From: Flavobacterium channae
GTDB lineage: Bacteria; Bacteroidota; Bacteroidia; Flavobacteriales; Flavobacteriaceae
Direction of reading: 5' to 3'
Assembly: GCF_021172165.1 (NCBI RefSeq)
Contig: NZ_CP089096.1
Location: 1,612,001 to 1,676,000, forward strand
Length of the DNA: 64,000 nucleotides
Shown in pieces: positions 44,359 through 53,488 of this stretch. A model generated the notes under the pieces. That model did no database searches, was not told the DNA's origin, and saw nothing but the letters and a program-made list of their open reading frames with translations. The first letter of the stretch is position 1; each line of letters begins with the position of its first letter. Made by a program: the position numbers and the translations under genes.

Positions 44359-46365
44359 TTATTTTTTAAAAGCGGCTACACCTTCTTCTAACCATTTTTT
44401 GTATTCATCAACATCAGGTGTGTAACCTACTGGAGAAGAAATATCTTTACCATCTGCATCCAAAATAATGTAATATGGCTGTGCATTGTTTTTATAACGT
44501 GTAATTTGATAATCGCTCCATTTATTTCCAATAGTTACGATTTCTTTACCTGTTTCTTTAGAAACATATTGTTCTTCTTTTGGTAATTCTCTTTTATCAT
44601 CAACATATAAAGAAACCAAAACAACTTTTTCTTTCAAAATAGCTAGTACTTCTGGTTTTGACCAAACAAAGTCTTCCATTTTTCTACAATTTACACAAGC
44701 GTGACCTGTGAAATCTAATAAAATAGGTTTACCTACCTTTTTTGCATAAGCTAAACCATGTTCGTAATCATGAAAGGCAATAATTCCGTGAGGTCCTAAA
44801 TGCGCGTGTTCTGGTAACTCTATTCCAGAAGTAGTACCTCCTGATTTTCCTATTCCATTTGGACTTTCGCTATACGTCATTGGTGGTGGGAAACCTGATA
44901 TGATTTTTAGAGGTGCTCCCCATAATCCCGGAATTAGATATATTGTAAAAATCGTTACAAAAATTGCCATGAATAAACGTCCAACAGACAAATGCGACAT
45001 TGGACTATCGTGAGGTAATGTTAATTTTCCAAATAAATAAGCTGCCCAACAACCGAAAATTGCAATCCAAATCCCTAAAAACACTTCTCTTTCTAATAAG
45101 TGAGCTTGAACTACTAAATCTGCATTTGATAAAAATTTAAAAGCTAAAGCCAATTCTAAAAATCCTAATGAAACTTTAACAGTATTTAACCATCCACCTG
45201 ATTTAGGCAATGAATTCATCCAACCTGGGAACATGGCAAACAACATAAAAGGTAATGCTAATGCTGAAGAAAAACCTAACATTCCAACAATTGGAGCAAA
45301 TCCGCCTTTTGAAGCAGCTTCTACTAATAAAGTTCCTACAATTGGACCTGTACAAGAAAATGACACAATAGCCAAAGCTAAAGCCATAAACAATATACCT
45401 ACAAATCCTCCTCTATCTGCTTGTTGATCAACTTTGTTTGCCCAAGAATTTGGTAAAACAATTTCGAAAGCTCCTAAGAAAGAGGCTGCAAAAAACACTA
45501 ATAAAAAGAAGAATATTAAATTAAACCAAACGTTCGTAGATAATGCATTTAATGAATCGGCACCAAAAATTCCTGTTACTAATGAACCTAAAATAACATA
45601 AATTAGAATAATAGAAACTCCGTATAAAATAGCATTTCTTTTACCCTCAGCTTTTGTTTTACTTTGTTTTGTAAAGAAACTTACTGTCATTGGAATCATT
45701 GGGAAAACACAAGGTGTTAACAATGCAGCAAATCCACCAATAAAAGCTAAAAAGAAAATAGACCATAATCCTTTTTTTTCTTCTTTTGGAGCTGAAGTTG
45801 CTACAACTTCTTTTTCCTGTGTTTTTGAAGTTTCACTAGCAACTGCTGTTGAATCTAATTTAGTTGTTGCAGTTGAATCAACTACTTCACTTGCAACCGT
45901 TTCAACAGCTGCTGTTTTGATTTCAGGTAAAGTAAAGGTAAATGTGTTGTCGCCTTGAATACATTGTTCTTTACAAACCTGATATTCTACATAAACCTTA
46001 ACGTTTTTTAGTTTTTGATTGGTAACCTTAATCGTTTGTTTAAAAGTAACTTTCTTAGCAAAATAGTATTCGTCTACTTCAAAAATATCGTTGTATACTT
46101 TTTTATAAGGGCTTTCGCTAGTTTTCCCAACCAATTGATAATTTCCTTTTGATTCTTTAAAAGTAAAAACTGTTGGTTGTGAACCTCCTTCAGGTGTAAA
46201 CTGAGAATACAAATGCCATTCATCTTCAATAGCTGCTTCCATAATAAGAACAAATTCATTCTCCGATTTTTGTTCAACTTTTGAAGTCCATTTTACAGGA
46301 TTAAAAATTTGAGAATATCCTAAAAAGGAAAATAATAAAGTCAGTATTAAAACTATTTTTTTCAT
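44359..46365 (-). CDS. dsbD: DsbD-family thiol:disulfide interchange protein
   Basis: A 668-residue protein that carries electrons from cytosolic thioredoxin to the periplasm. The signal peptide is followed by an alpha-type domain with the Cys pair C-K-E-Q-C (VEYQVCKEQCIQ). The transmembrane domain has about eight segments with the conserved LTPCVFPMIPMTV and SFSCTGPIVG. The C-terminal thioredoxin domain has DFTGHACVNCRKMEDFVW, giving C-V-N-C. All three redox sites seem complete. The ATG overlaps the tilS stop by one base, so tilS and dsbD are coupled. Confidence 0.93.
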   Translation of the reverse strand: MKKIVLILTLLFSFLGYSQIFNPVKWTSKVEQKSENEFVLIMEAAIEDEWHLYSQFTPEGGSQPTVFTFKESKGNYQLVGKTSESPYKKVYNDIFEVDEYYFAKKVTFKQTIKVTNQKLKNVKVYVEYQVCKEQCIQGDNTFTFTLPEIKTAAVETVASEVVDSTATTKLDSTAVASETSKTQEKEVVATSAPKEEKKGLWSIFFLAFIGGFAALLTPCVFPMIPMTVSFFTKQSKTKAEGKRNAILYGVSIILIYVILGSLVTGIFGADSLNALSTNVWFNLIFFFLLVFFAASFLGAFEIVLPNSWANKVDQQADRGGFVGILFMALALAIVSFSCTGPIVGTLLVEAASKGGFAPIVGMLGFSSALALPFMLFAMFPGWMNSLPKSGGWLNTVKVSLGFLELALAFKFLSNADLVVQAHLLEREVFLGIWIAIFGCWAAYLFGKLTLPHDSPMSHLSVGRLFMAIFVTIFTIYLIPGLWGAPLKIISGFPPPMTYSESPNGIGKSGGTTSGIELPEHAHLGPHGIIAFHDYEHGLAYAKKVGKPILLDFTGHACVNCRKMEDFVWSKPEVLAILKEKVVLVSLYVDDKRELPKEEQYVSKETGKEIVTIGNKWSDYQITRYKNNAQPYYIILDADGKDISSPVGYTPDVDEYKKWLEEGVAAFKK

Positions 46366-47672
46366 TAGGTTAAGTCTATTTTTATAATTTGTTGTGTTGT
46401 GTTTGTTGCTATATGTCGATTATCTGCTCTTTTTCCTATTACCCAAACAATTTGGTTTTCTGAACACAATAACCATTGGTTTTCTTTATCTAAGAGTGAA
46501 TACTTTTCGTCTTTAAAATATTTACTCAATTTCTTTTTTCCACTCATTCCCGAAGGATAAAAATAATCTCCTTCATGCCATTTTCTTACTACCAAAGGAA
46601 ATTTGATTTTATCTTCGTCCACAAATATACAATTTGAATTTGTTTCAAAAATGTTAACTACACGACTAAAAGCGAGTTTTAAGGGAATATTAACTTTACG
46701 CTCAAAAGATTCAATTAGATAAAAATTGTCATTTAGGGTATGTTTTTTTGAAGAAAGCAATAATTGATCTCTATCTTTTAGTAAAATATGGGTTTCTGAA
46801 AAAACTTGTTTCCCCGATTGAGCATAAACCAATTCGTAAATATCATTCCATGCTGTAAAACCGTATTGATTTAGCCATTGAAACAAATAAGCTGTGTAAT
46901 TTTTGTATTGCAACAGTAATGGAATATCAAAAGAAATGGTAGTTCCTTTTTCCTGAGCAACATCTTTATATACCATTTGTGAAGCATCTTGAATTAACGT
47001 TTCTACCTCTTGCAAATGATTTAAAGTGTTTTTAAAACTGTTTAAAAAACTCGGATTTAATTCTTTTAAGATAGGAATTACATCATGACGTAATTTGTTC
47101 CTTACGTATTTATTTGAAGCATTACTGGAATCTTCTCTCCATTGAATTGAATTTTCTTTAGCATATTCTTCAATTTCAATCCTAGAAAATGGTAATAAAG
47201 GCCTGATGATTTTATCATTTCGTTCTGGAATTCCGGTTAAACCTTCAATTCCGGTCCCGCGACTCAAATTAATTAGAAACGTTTCTAAACTATCGTCTAA
47301 ATGATGCGCTGTTGCTAAAAATGAAACATTATTTTCTTGCAATTGCTCATAAAACCATCTGTATCGCAAATTTCTAGCCGTAATTTGAATTGACTCCTTT
47401 TCTGTTTGAGCAACATCTTTCGTGTCAAAACAAATTGTTTTATACTTTACGAAATTTTTATTGCTATAGGATTCAACAAATTCCATATCTCCATCGCTTT
47501 CATCATCACGAAGCTTAAAATTACAATGTAAAATTTCAAAATCTAATTTAAGTTTTAAACATAAATCCACCAAAACCATACTGTCAATCCCTCCACTTAC
47601 GGCAATATAAAACTTCTCCTTAGTTAAAAAAGGAAAGTTGGATTGAATATGTTTTGTGAATTTTTCTAACAT
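46365..47672 (-). CDS. tilS: tRNA(Ile)-lysidine synthetase
   Basis: A 435-residue enzyme that converts C34 to lysidine in the AUA-reading tRNA. The PP-loop SGGIDSMVLVD near residue 28, HHLDDSLETFLINLSRGTGIEGLTGI and the C-terminal domain with PSGMSGKKKLSKYF are present. The ATG at 47672 is used in place of the TTG one codon upstream. It lies 5 bases after pabB and overlaps the dsbD start. The three genes are thus probably one transcript. Confidence 0.95.
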   Translation of the reverse strand: MLEKFTKHIQSNFPFLTKEKFYIAVSGGIDSMVLVDLCLKLKLDFEILHCNFKLRDDESDGDMEFVESYSNKNFVKYKTICFDTKDVAQTEKESIQITARNLRYRWFYEQLQENNVSFLATAHHLDDSLETFLINLSRGTGIEGLTGIPERNDKIIRPLLPFSRIEIEEYAKENSIQWREDSSNASNKYVRNKLRHDVIPILKELNPSFLNSFKNTLNHLQEVETLIQDASQMVYKDVAQEKGTTISFDIPLLLQYKNYTAYLFQWLNQYGFTAWNDIYELVYAQSGKQVFSETHILLKDRDQLLLSSKKHTLNDNFYLIESFERKVNIPLKLAFSRVVNIFETNSNCIFVDEDKIKFPLVVRKWHEGDYFYPSGMSGKKKLSKYFKDEKYSLLDKENQWLLCSENQIVWVIGKRADNRHIATNTTQQIIKIDLT

Positions 47673-47677
47673 CAATT

Positions 47678-48982
47678 TTATTTTAAAACTTCAAACATAG
47701 CATTGGCTTTTAGCAAACATTCCGCATATTCATTTTCTGGAATAGCTTGAGAAGTAATGGCACTTCCTACCGAAAAGGAAAGATATTGTTTTTTTTCATT
47801 GTATAAAATACTGCGGATAACCACATTAAAATCAAAATCTCCAGTTGGTGTAAAATACCCAACTGCTCCGCTATACAAACCTCTTTTCGTTTCTTCTAAT
47901 TCTTCGATTATTTTCATAGCCGAAATTTTAGGCGCACCGGTCATGCTTCCCATTGGAAATGTCGTTCTGATAATTTCGACAGGAGAAGTTGTATTTTCAA
48001 CCTGAGAAACAACAGTTGAAATCATTTGATGTACTTGTTTAAAAGTATAAACTTCACACAATTCTTCAACTACTACGCTTCCTTTTGTGGCTGTATGTGA
48101 TAAATCGTTTCGAACCAAATCAACAATCATAATGTTTTCGGAGCGCTCTTTTTCATTTTGAGCCAAATTGAATTTTAACACATCATCTTCGTCATAATTG
48201 GCCCCACGCCGAGTGGTTCCTTTTATGGGTTGCGAAATCACTTTTGTATCTTCTTTACGCAAATAGCGCTCTGGTGAAGCTGAAAGTAAATACTGAAAAT
48301 TATTTTTAAAGTAAACCGCAAATGGTGGTTCTGAAATTGCGTTTAATTTTTGGTAAATGTCTAGCGGTTCAATTTGAGCATCTTCAGCAAAAAACTCCAT
48401 ACAAAAATTAGCTTCATAAATGTCGCCTCTATGAATATATTCCAACATTTTGGAAACTTTAGAAAGATATCTTTCTTTTGAAATGCGTTGTTTTACCTCA
48501 ACTTCTGATGATTGAACACTAAATACCAAACATTGAATTATTTCTTCAAAATCCGATTCCATTTCATCATCACACATTCTCAAATATTGCATTTCCAATT
48601 GATTGCCTTTTATCAAGAACAACTTTTTTGGCTGAAAGAAAAACAAATCTGGAAAATCTAATTTGTCAAAATTTCTAGAAGTTAAATCTTCTGTATCGTT
48701 TTTTAAATCATAAGACAAATATCCAAATAACCAATCTTTAGCCTGACTTTGGTACTGATACAAATCTTGAAAAGCATTTTCGTAATCAGTTTTTATAGAT
48801 GTAAAAGCATCAACAGCCAATACAGCATCATAACTTGAATACTTTTGATGGTAATTATTAGAATCTAAAAAAACGACTTCTCTGTGTTGGTTAGCCCAAA
48901 TTAAAAGTTGCTTTTTCAAATCTGAAAATTGGGAAATATCTTTAGTAATTACGGTTCTCAAACTAGAAAATTTATATTCCAA
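47678..48982 (-). CDS. pabB: Aminodeoxychorismate synthase component I
   Basis: A 434-residue chorismate-binding enzyme making 4-amino-4-deoxychorismate for folate. The motif PIKGTTRRG carries the Lys that distinguishes PabB from the PIAGT of anthranilate synthase. ERSENIMIVDLVRNDLSHTA, GSMTGAPKISAMKIIEELE and RGLYSGAVGYF follow in order. The N-terminal third is less conserved. It is the first gene of the pabB-tilS-dsbD run. Confidence 0.92.
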   Translation of the reverse strand: MEYKFSSLRTVITKDISQFSDLKKQLLIWANQHREVVFLDSNNYHQKYSSYDAVLAVDAFTSIKTDYENAFQDLYQYQSQAKDWLFGYLSYDLKNDTEDLTSRNFDKLDFPDLFFFQPKKLFLIKGNQLEMQYLRMCDDEMESDFEEIIQCLVFSVQSSEVEVKQRISKERYLSKVSKMLEYIHRGDIYEANFCMEFFAEDAQIEPLDIYQKLNAISEPPFAVYFKNNFQYLLSASPERYLRKEDTKVISQPIKGTTRRGANYDEDDVLKFNLAQNEKERSENIMIVDLVRNDLSHTATKGSVVVEELCEVYTFKQVHQMISTVVSQVENTTSPVEIIRTTFPMGSMTGAPKISAMKIIEELEETKRGLYSGAVGYFTPTGDFDFNVVIRSILYNEKKQYLSFSVGSAITSQAIPENEYAECLLKANAMFEVLK

Positions 48983-49148
48983 AAGTACAACAAAAAAATA
49001 GTTGTTGAAAATGAAGATACTTGTTAAAATTTGGCACGATTTTTATTCTTGCTTCGATAAGCTAATCCAATTAAAAATTCATTTCTATTGATTCTAAAAT
49101 TACTCTTATCAAAAATCAATTAATCAATAATTTTAAAAATGAATTTTT

Positions 49149-50048
49149 ATGAACAAAAACACCAAAATCGTATTGGCTTTACTAGCATTTGGACTTATCT
49201 TATCTTGTAAAGAATCTGCAGAAAGCAGAGAAGCAGCTTCAGATTATTCTTTAGCTGAATCGGCAGATAGCACTAGCGTAATTTCTTCATCAGCAGCTGT
49301 TGAAAATAAAAACAGTAATCGTAAATTTGTTCGAACGGCTGATATTAAATTCAAGGTAAAAAACGTCGCCAAATCGACTTATGTGATTGAAGATGCAACT
49401 ACGAAATTTGGTGGATTTGTAACTTTTACAAAATTAGAAAGTAACATTTACAGTGTAGATAAAACCAAAGTGAGTCAGGATAGTACTTTAGTGACTACAA
49501 AATACAAAGTAGATAACAACATTACGATTCGTGTTCCGAATACCAAAATGGATACGGTGATTAAAACCATTGCAAAACAAATTCACTTTTTGGATTATCG
49601 CATCATTAAAGCGGATGATGTTTCCTTACAAATGTTATCCAATGAATTAGCGCAAAAAAGAAGTAATTCTTCAGAAAAACGATTGGAAAATGCTATTGAT
49701 TTAAAAGGAAAGAAACTCAATCAAGTGGTAAAAGCAGAAGAAACGTTAGATGCTAAAAAAGAACAAAATGACGCTTCAAAAATGCAGAATTTAGCACTTC
49801 AAGATCAAGTGAATTTTAGTACATTGACTTTAAACATTTACCAAGACGAAAGCATAAAACAAGAAATGGTAGCTAATGAAAAAAGCATCAACGCTTACCG
49901 ACCAAATATTGGTTTACAAATTTGGGACAGTGTAAAAACGGGTTGGTTTATGTTAGAACACATTATAGCATTTGTTGTAGTGCTTTGGCCATTTGCTTTG
50001 ATTGGGTTTTTAGGATTTCTAGGTTACAAAAAGTTTTTAAAAAAGTAA
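49149..50048 (+). CDS. DUF4349 lipoprotein
   Basis: A 299-residue membrane-attached protein. A lipobox LILSC is at about residue 20, followed by a Ser/Ala-rich linker, a beta domain with VRTADIKFKVKNVAKSTYVIED, a coiled-coil central helix (about 160-215, QKRSNSSEKRLENAIDLKGKK) and a C-terminal membrane segment (about 265-290). This matches DUF4349, a family of unknown role in Gram-negative envelopes. A lipobox together with a C-terminal membrane helix is usual for the family. It ends at a strong terminator. Confidence 0.85.
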   Translation: MNKNTKIVLALLAFGLILSCKESAESREAASDYSLAESADSTSVISSSAAVENKNSNRKFVRTADIKFKVKNVAKSTYVIEDATTKFGGFVTFTKLESNIYSVDKTKVSQDSTLVTTKYKVDNNITIRVPNTKMDTVIKTIAKQIHFLDYRIIKADDVSLQMLSNELAQKRSNSSEKRLENAIDLKGKKLNQVVKAEETLDAKKEQNDASKMQNLALQDQVNFSTLTLNIYQDESIKQEMVANEKSINAYRPNIGLQIWDSVKTGWFMLEHIIAFVVVLWPFALIGFLGFLGYKKFLKK

Positions 50049-50054
50049 GATATA

Positions 50055-50082
50055 AGCCATCAGGAAACTGATGGTTTTTTTG
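50055..50082 (+). terminator. Terminator of the DUF4349 gene
   Basis: AGCCATCAG pairs with CTGATGGTT around a four-base loop and is followed by T residues. Confidence 0.85.
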
Positions 50083-50132
50083 TATGAATAATTTGCTATA
50101 TTTGAGATAACTAACCAAAAACTATTCAAACT

Positions 50133-50510
50133 ATGAAAATTGCAACTATTATTGTTCGAGTACTTTTAGGAGCGATGATGCTTTTTGCTTCTATTTCTTA
50201 TTTTTTCAATTTAATGGGAGAACAACCAGTACCTACTGGAGATTTAGCTACGTTAATGGCAGGCTTTATGGCTTCTAAGTACATTTTTCCTGTAGCAAAA
50301 GCAGTAGAACTATTAGCTGGGTTAATGCTAGTAAGTGGTAAATTTGTTCGACTAGGAACCATTATTTTATTACCAATAAGCATCAATATCTTTTTAATTC
50401 ATGTTATGGTTACTGGAGCGGATATTCCAATGGCTGCTGCAATTTTACTTGCTAATGTGTTTTTAATTTATGCTAACTGGGACAGTTATAAAGAAATTGT
50501 AAAACCATAA
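50133..50510 (+). CDS. DoxX-like membrane protein
   Basis: A 125-residue protein with four predicted membrane segments. The pattern VRVLLGAMMLFASISYFF, AVELLAGLMLVSGKFVRLGTIILLPISINIFLIH and ANWDSYKEIV matches small DoxX-family proteins. Members may take part in thiosulfate or quinone reactions, but no partner gene is near. It stands immediately upstream of the cassette-like element. Confidence 0.82.
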   Translation: MKIATIIVRVLLGAMMLFASISYFFNLMGEQPVPTGDLATLMAGFMASKYIFPVAKAVELLAGLMLVSGKFVRLGTIILLPISINIFLIHVMVTGADIPMAAAILLANVFLIYANWDSYKEIVKP

Positions 50511-50537
50511 TTTATAAAATAATAAAACTGATTTTTA

Positions 50538-50592
50538 TCATACATATACACCTGAATTTAGGTAGCTATGTATGATTTTGTCATACATATAT
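50538..50592. repeat. Short repeats bordering the cassette-like element
   Basis: TCATACATATA occurs at 50538-50548 and again at 50581-50591, and TATGTATGA (50567-50575) is their inverted form. The set ends five bases before GTTAGCCGTT. It may be an insertion-site remnant, a terminator-like fold or an operator. Confidence 0.45.
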
Positions 50593-50596
50593 ACAA

Positions 50597-51224
50597 GTTA
50601 GCCGTTATTTTGCAGGAAAACCTAAAAATGAAAAAAATATTTAAAACAATTCTTGTTATAATTCTGATTTTTATCACGTTACTTTTCATTCGCCCTCAAA
50701 AGGTAATTTATGAAGCGAATGTTAATGGAAAAGTAGTTGATGAACAAAATAGACCAGTTCCAAATGCAACAGTTTACAGAATAGAAAAAGAATATTACAT
50801 AGACGAAAAGATTGGCTCCAATGAATCTAGAGATTTGAGAACTGAAAGTGTTAAAACGGACAGAAATGGAAACTTCAAGTTTTATGAAAAATCAAGAATA
50901 GATTGGTTTCATACACCATTAGATTTGCCAATTGCCTATTGTTATGCGGAATTCGAAATTAAAAAAAGTGGATATGAATTTTATAAAACAAAGTTTGGCG
51001 AGTTTGAACAATACAGAATTGAAAATTGTTACGCTTGTGAAAAAGTTTTGTTTAAGCCTATTATTACGTTGAAAAAGGGAAAAGAAATAGAAACAAGAAA
51101 CAGAATTGAAAACAGAACAGAAAAATAAAAACAACGGCTAACAGCAGTTTGGCAAAATGGCGGGTTTAGTGCAAAACTCAACATTTGGACTTCGATTTCC
51201 GCCACTTCGCCAAGCTGCAAAACG
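50597..51224 (+). mobile_element. Integron-cassette-like unit with one gene
   Basis: The unit begins GTTAGCCGTT and its gene is followed by AACGGCTAAC, the exact 10-base inverse, at the start of an imperfect stem-loop that ends in CAAAACGTT. On circularising at the GTT, the 5' end would extend the stem so that GCCAAGCTGC-x5-GTTAGCCGTT faces AACGGCTAAC-AGCAGTTTGGC. Extra unpaired bases lie on one side, as in attC folds. The known attC consensus (GTTRRRY) is met only in part. No integron integrase is visible in the window, so this would be a lone cassette. Confidence 0.5.
50628..51128 (+). CDS. Cassette-borne membrane-anchored protein with Ig-like domain
   Basis: A 166-residue protein. One hydrophobic segment (about 4-22) anchors it, and a CarboxypepD_reg-like beta domain follows with NGKVVDEQNRPVPNATVYRIEKEYYID and TDRNGNFKFYEKSR. 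The end is Lys/Glu/Arg rich (KGKEIETRNRIENRTEK). Two Cys in ENCYACEKV may form a disulfide. The ATG at 50628 lies 31 bases after GTTAGCCGTT, as expected of cassette genes. No wider family is recognised. The gene is the whole cargo of the unit. Confidence 0.75.
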   Translation: MKKIFKTILVIILIFITLLFIRPQKVIYEANVNGKVVDEQNRPVPNATVYRIEKEYYIDEKIGSNESRDLRTESVKTDRNGNFKFYEKSRIDWFHTPLDLPIAYCYAEFEIKKSGYEFYKTKFGEFEQYRIENCYACEKVLFKPIITLKKGKEIETRNRIENRTEK

Positions 51225-51230
51225 TTAAAA
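51133..51230 (+). repeat. attC-like imperfect stem-loop
   Basis: Inner TGGCGG pairs with CCGCCA, the middle GCAGTTTGGC side faces GCCAAGCTGC, and outer TAAC faces GTTA with unpaired bases on one arm. It is about 95 bases, in the size range of attC sites. A related but degraded element lies at 3267-3369. From memory, sequences of this type are dispersed in Bacteroidota genomes. Confidence 0.55.
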
Positions 51231-51278
51231 GAATTACAAAAAGCTATTCACGGCTACTACAAATTTTAAAGTATAAAA

Positions 51279-51311
51279 AAAATCCCAAACTCAATTGAAT
51301 TTGGGATTTTT
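51279..51311 (-). terminator. lpdA terminator
   Basis: AAAATCCCAAA pairs with TTTGGGATTTT around a 10-base loop with A/T-rich flanks. It lies about 35 bases past the lpdA stop. Confidence 0.75.
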
Positions 51312-51336
51312 ATCCTTCGACAAGCTCAGGATGACA
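51312..51336. repeat. Dispersed repeat with TCCTTCGACAAGCTCAGG core
   Basis: A short palindromic element whose arms TCCT and AGGA enclose CGACAAGCT. I know this string as a repeat scattered through intergenic DNA of flavobacteria. Function unknown. Confidence 0.6.
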
Positions 51337-51345
51337 ATTTATGTT

Positions 51346-52749
51346 TTACACGTGTAATGCTCTATTATCAGTAGCTGCTAAAGCGGCTTCTTTGATAGCT
51401 TCTGCAAACGTTGGATGTGCGTGAGACATTCTTGAAATATCTTCTGCACTTGCTCTAAATTCCATCGCTGTAACAGCTTCTGCGATTAAATCAGCACATC
51501 TTGCTCCAATCATGTGAACGCCTAAAACTTCATCTGTTTTTGCATCTGCTAAGATTTTTACAAATCCGTCAGTGTCTCCTCCTGCTCTAGCTCTTCCTAA
51601 AGCTTTGAATGGGAAACTTCCTGCTTTATAAGCTACACCTTCCGCTTTTAATTGCTCTTCTGTTTTTCCTACAGCAGCAACTTCTGGCCAAGTGTACACT
51701 ACACCAGGAATTAAGTTATAATCGATATGTGGTTTTTGACCTGCTAAAATTTCAGCAACCATTACACCTTCTTCTTCCGCTTTGTGTGCTAACATGGCTC
51801 CACGAACTACATCACCAATGGCATAAATATTTGGAATATTAGTTTGTAAATGATCATTTACTTCGATTTGACCTCTTTCCGTAACTTTTACTCCTGCTTT
51901 TTCAGCGTTTAATCCATCAGTATACGGACGACGACCTACAGAAACTAAAGAATAATCACCTTCTAAAGTAATAACTTCTCCTTTAGCGTTTTCAGCCTTA
52001 ACCGTTACTATATCTCCAGCTCTTTCTACCGATTGAACTTTGTGAGAAGTGTAGAACTTCATACCTTGTTTTTTCAATACTTTAGTTAATTCTTTAGATA
52101 AAGCAGCATCCATTCCTGGAATAATTCTGTCCATGAATTCTACTACAGAAACTTGCGCTCCTAAACGTAAATAAACTTGTCCTAATTCGATTCCGATAAC
52201 GCCTCCTCCAATAATTACTAAATGTTTTGGAACTTCTTTTAATTTTAAAGCTTCAGTAGAAGTAATAATTCTTTCTTTATCTAATTTGATAAATGGCAAG
52301 CTTGATGGTTTTGAACCTGTAGCAATAATGATATTTTTAGATTCAATAACTTCAGATGAACCATCTTCTTTAGTGATTTTAACAGAAGTAGCACTTTCAA
52401 AAGAACCTACACCGTTAAAAACAGTAATGTTATTTTTATCCATTAAGAACTTTACACCTCCAGAAGTTTGATCTACTACTGCTTGTTTGCGAGCAATCAT
52501 TTTTTCTAGATTTACTTTTACATCTCCAGAAACTTCAATTCCGTGATCTGCAAAGTGTTGTAATTCTTCATAATGGTGTGATGAAGCTAATAATGCTTTT
52601 GATGGAATACAACCTACGTTTAAACATGTTCCACCTAAAGTAGAATATTTTTCTATGATAGCTGTTTTGAAACCTAATTGGGCACAACGGATAGCCGAAA
52701 CATATCCTCCAGGTCCTGAACCGATAATGGTTACATCAAATTGACTCAT
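51346..52749 (-). CDS. lpdA: Dihydrolipoyl dehydrogenase (E3)
   Basis: A 467-residue flavoprotein that re-oxidises dihydrolipoamide in 2-oxoacid dehydrogenases. The FAD turn GSGPGG is near residue 11, the redox pair C-L-N-V-G-C lies in GGTCLNVGCIPSK, the NAD turn is IIGGGVIGIELG, and the catalytic His-Glu in SHAHPTFAEA is intact. It is monocistronic on the minus strand with its own terminator. Confidence 0.97.
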   Translation of the reverse strand: MSQFDVTIIGSGPGGYVSAIRCAQLGFKTAIIEKYSTLGGTCLNVGCIPSKALLASSHHYEELQHFADHGIEVSGDVKVNLEKMIARKQAVVDQTSGGVKFLMDKNNITVFNGVGSFESATSVKITKEDGSSEVIESKNIIIATGSKPSSLPFIKLDKERIITSTEALKLKEVPKHLVIIGGGVIGIELGQVYLRLGAQVSVVEFMDRIIPGMDAALSKELTKVLKKQGMKFYTSHKVQSVERAGDIVTVKAENAKGEVITLEGDYSLVSVGRRPYTDGLNAEKAGVKVTERGQIEVNDHLQTNIPNIYAIGDVVRGAMLAHKAEEEGVMVAEILAGQKPHIDYNLIPGVVYTWPEVAAVGKTEEQLKAEGVAYKAGSFPFKALGRARAGGDTDGFVKILADAKTDEVLGVHMIGARCADLIAEAVTAMEFRASAEDISRMSHAHPTFAEAIKEAALAATDNRALHV

Positions 52750-52851
52750 GATTTTATATAAAGTTTTTTATTTGACTTAAATTCGAATACAAAAGTAAGG
52801 CTTTTTGAATTATAAATTTAAAGTAATCTTGGTTATTTGTTATAGTTCTAT

Positions 52852-53304
52852 TTATAGCGTATAAGCTGTAGTATTTTTAACTTCACCTATCATAAAAGAA
52901 CTGTGCGTACTACCAATATGTTGTAAACCTGTAAGTTTAGTCACCATAAATTCACGATATTCGTCCATATCTTTCACATTAACTTTAAGAATGTAGTCAT
53001 AATCACCACTTACGTGAAAACATTCCGACACCTCTTCTAGTTTTACAACTTCACTTTCAAAAATTGTAATAAAGTCTTTCGTGTGTTGATTTAATTTGAT
53101 GTGACAAAATACGACAAATGATTTTTCAATTTTAGTACGGTCTAAGATGGCTACGTATTGTCTGATTACTTTTTCTCGTTCTAATTTTTTAATTCTTTCA
53201 TAAACTGCTGTTACAGATAAATTCAGCAGTAACGATAGTTCTTTAGTAGTTTTTTTAGTGTCTTCCTGCAGAAAACCTAATAGTTTTTTGTCGATTGCGT
53301 CCAT
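52852..53304 (-). CDS. Lrp/AsnC-family transcriptional regulator
   Basis: A 150-residue regulator. The N-terminal HTH (about 1-60, KKLLGFLQEDTKKTTKELSLLLNLSVTAVYERIKKLEREKVI) is followed by the RAM ligand domain with VSGDYDYILKVNVKDMDEYREF. The ATG at 53304 is preferred, since the upstream in-frame stretch is a Thr/Gln-rich translation of the (CAA)n-type leader. It is divergent from a methionine gamma-lyase-type gene, which it may control in response to an amino acid. Confidence 0.9.
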   Translation of the reverse strand: MDAIDKKLLGFLQEDTKKTTKELSLLLNLSVTAVYERIKKLEREKVIRQYVAILDRTKIEKSFVVFCHIKLNQHTKDFITIFESEVVKLEEVSECFHVSGDYDYILKVNVKDMDEYREFMVTKLTGLQHIGSTHSSFMIGEVKNTTAYTL

Positions 53305-53488
53305 TGGTTGTTGTGTTGTTGTTGTTGTTTTGTTGTCAGCAAATGTAATTAAATTGATAAAAAAAGTGAAATTAAAACTACAACATAAAACAAAAATAGA
53401 ATAAAAAACTATTTTATTCAAATACTATTGAATAATAATTTACATATTTATATTTTTGGATTAAAATAAACAACTAAACTTAAAAATA

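Noticed and set aside
50597..51224. Perfect integron attC call
   Set aside because: The arm sequences do not meet the GTTRRRY/RYYYAAC consensus and no integron integrase is present, so the unit is described only as attC-like.
53422..53488. SAM riboswitch before the methionine gamma-lyase-type gene
   Set aside because: The 67-base gap is AT-rich with no conserved core or terminator fold.
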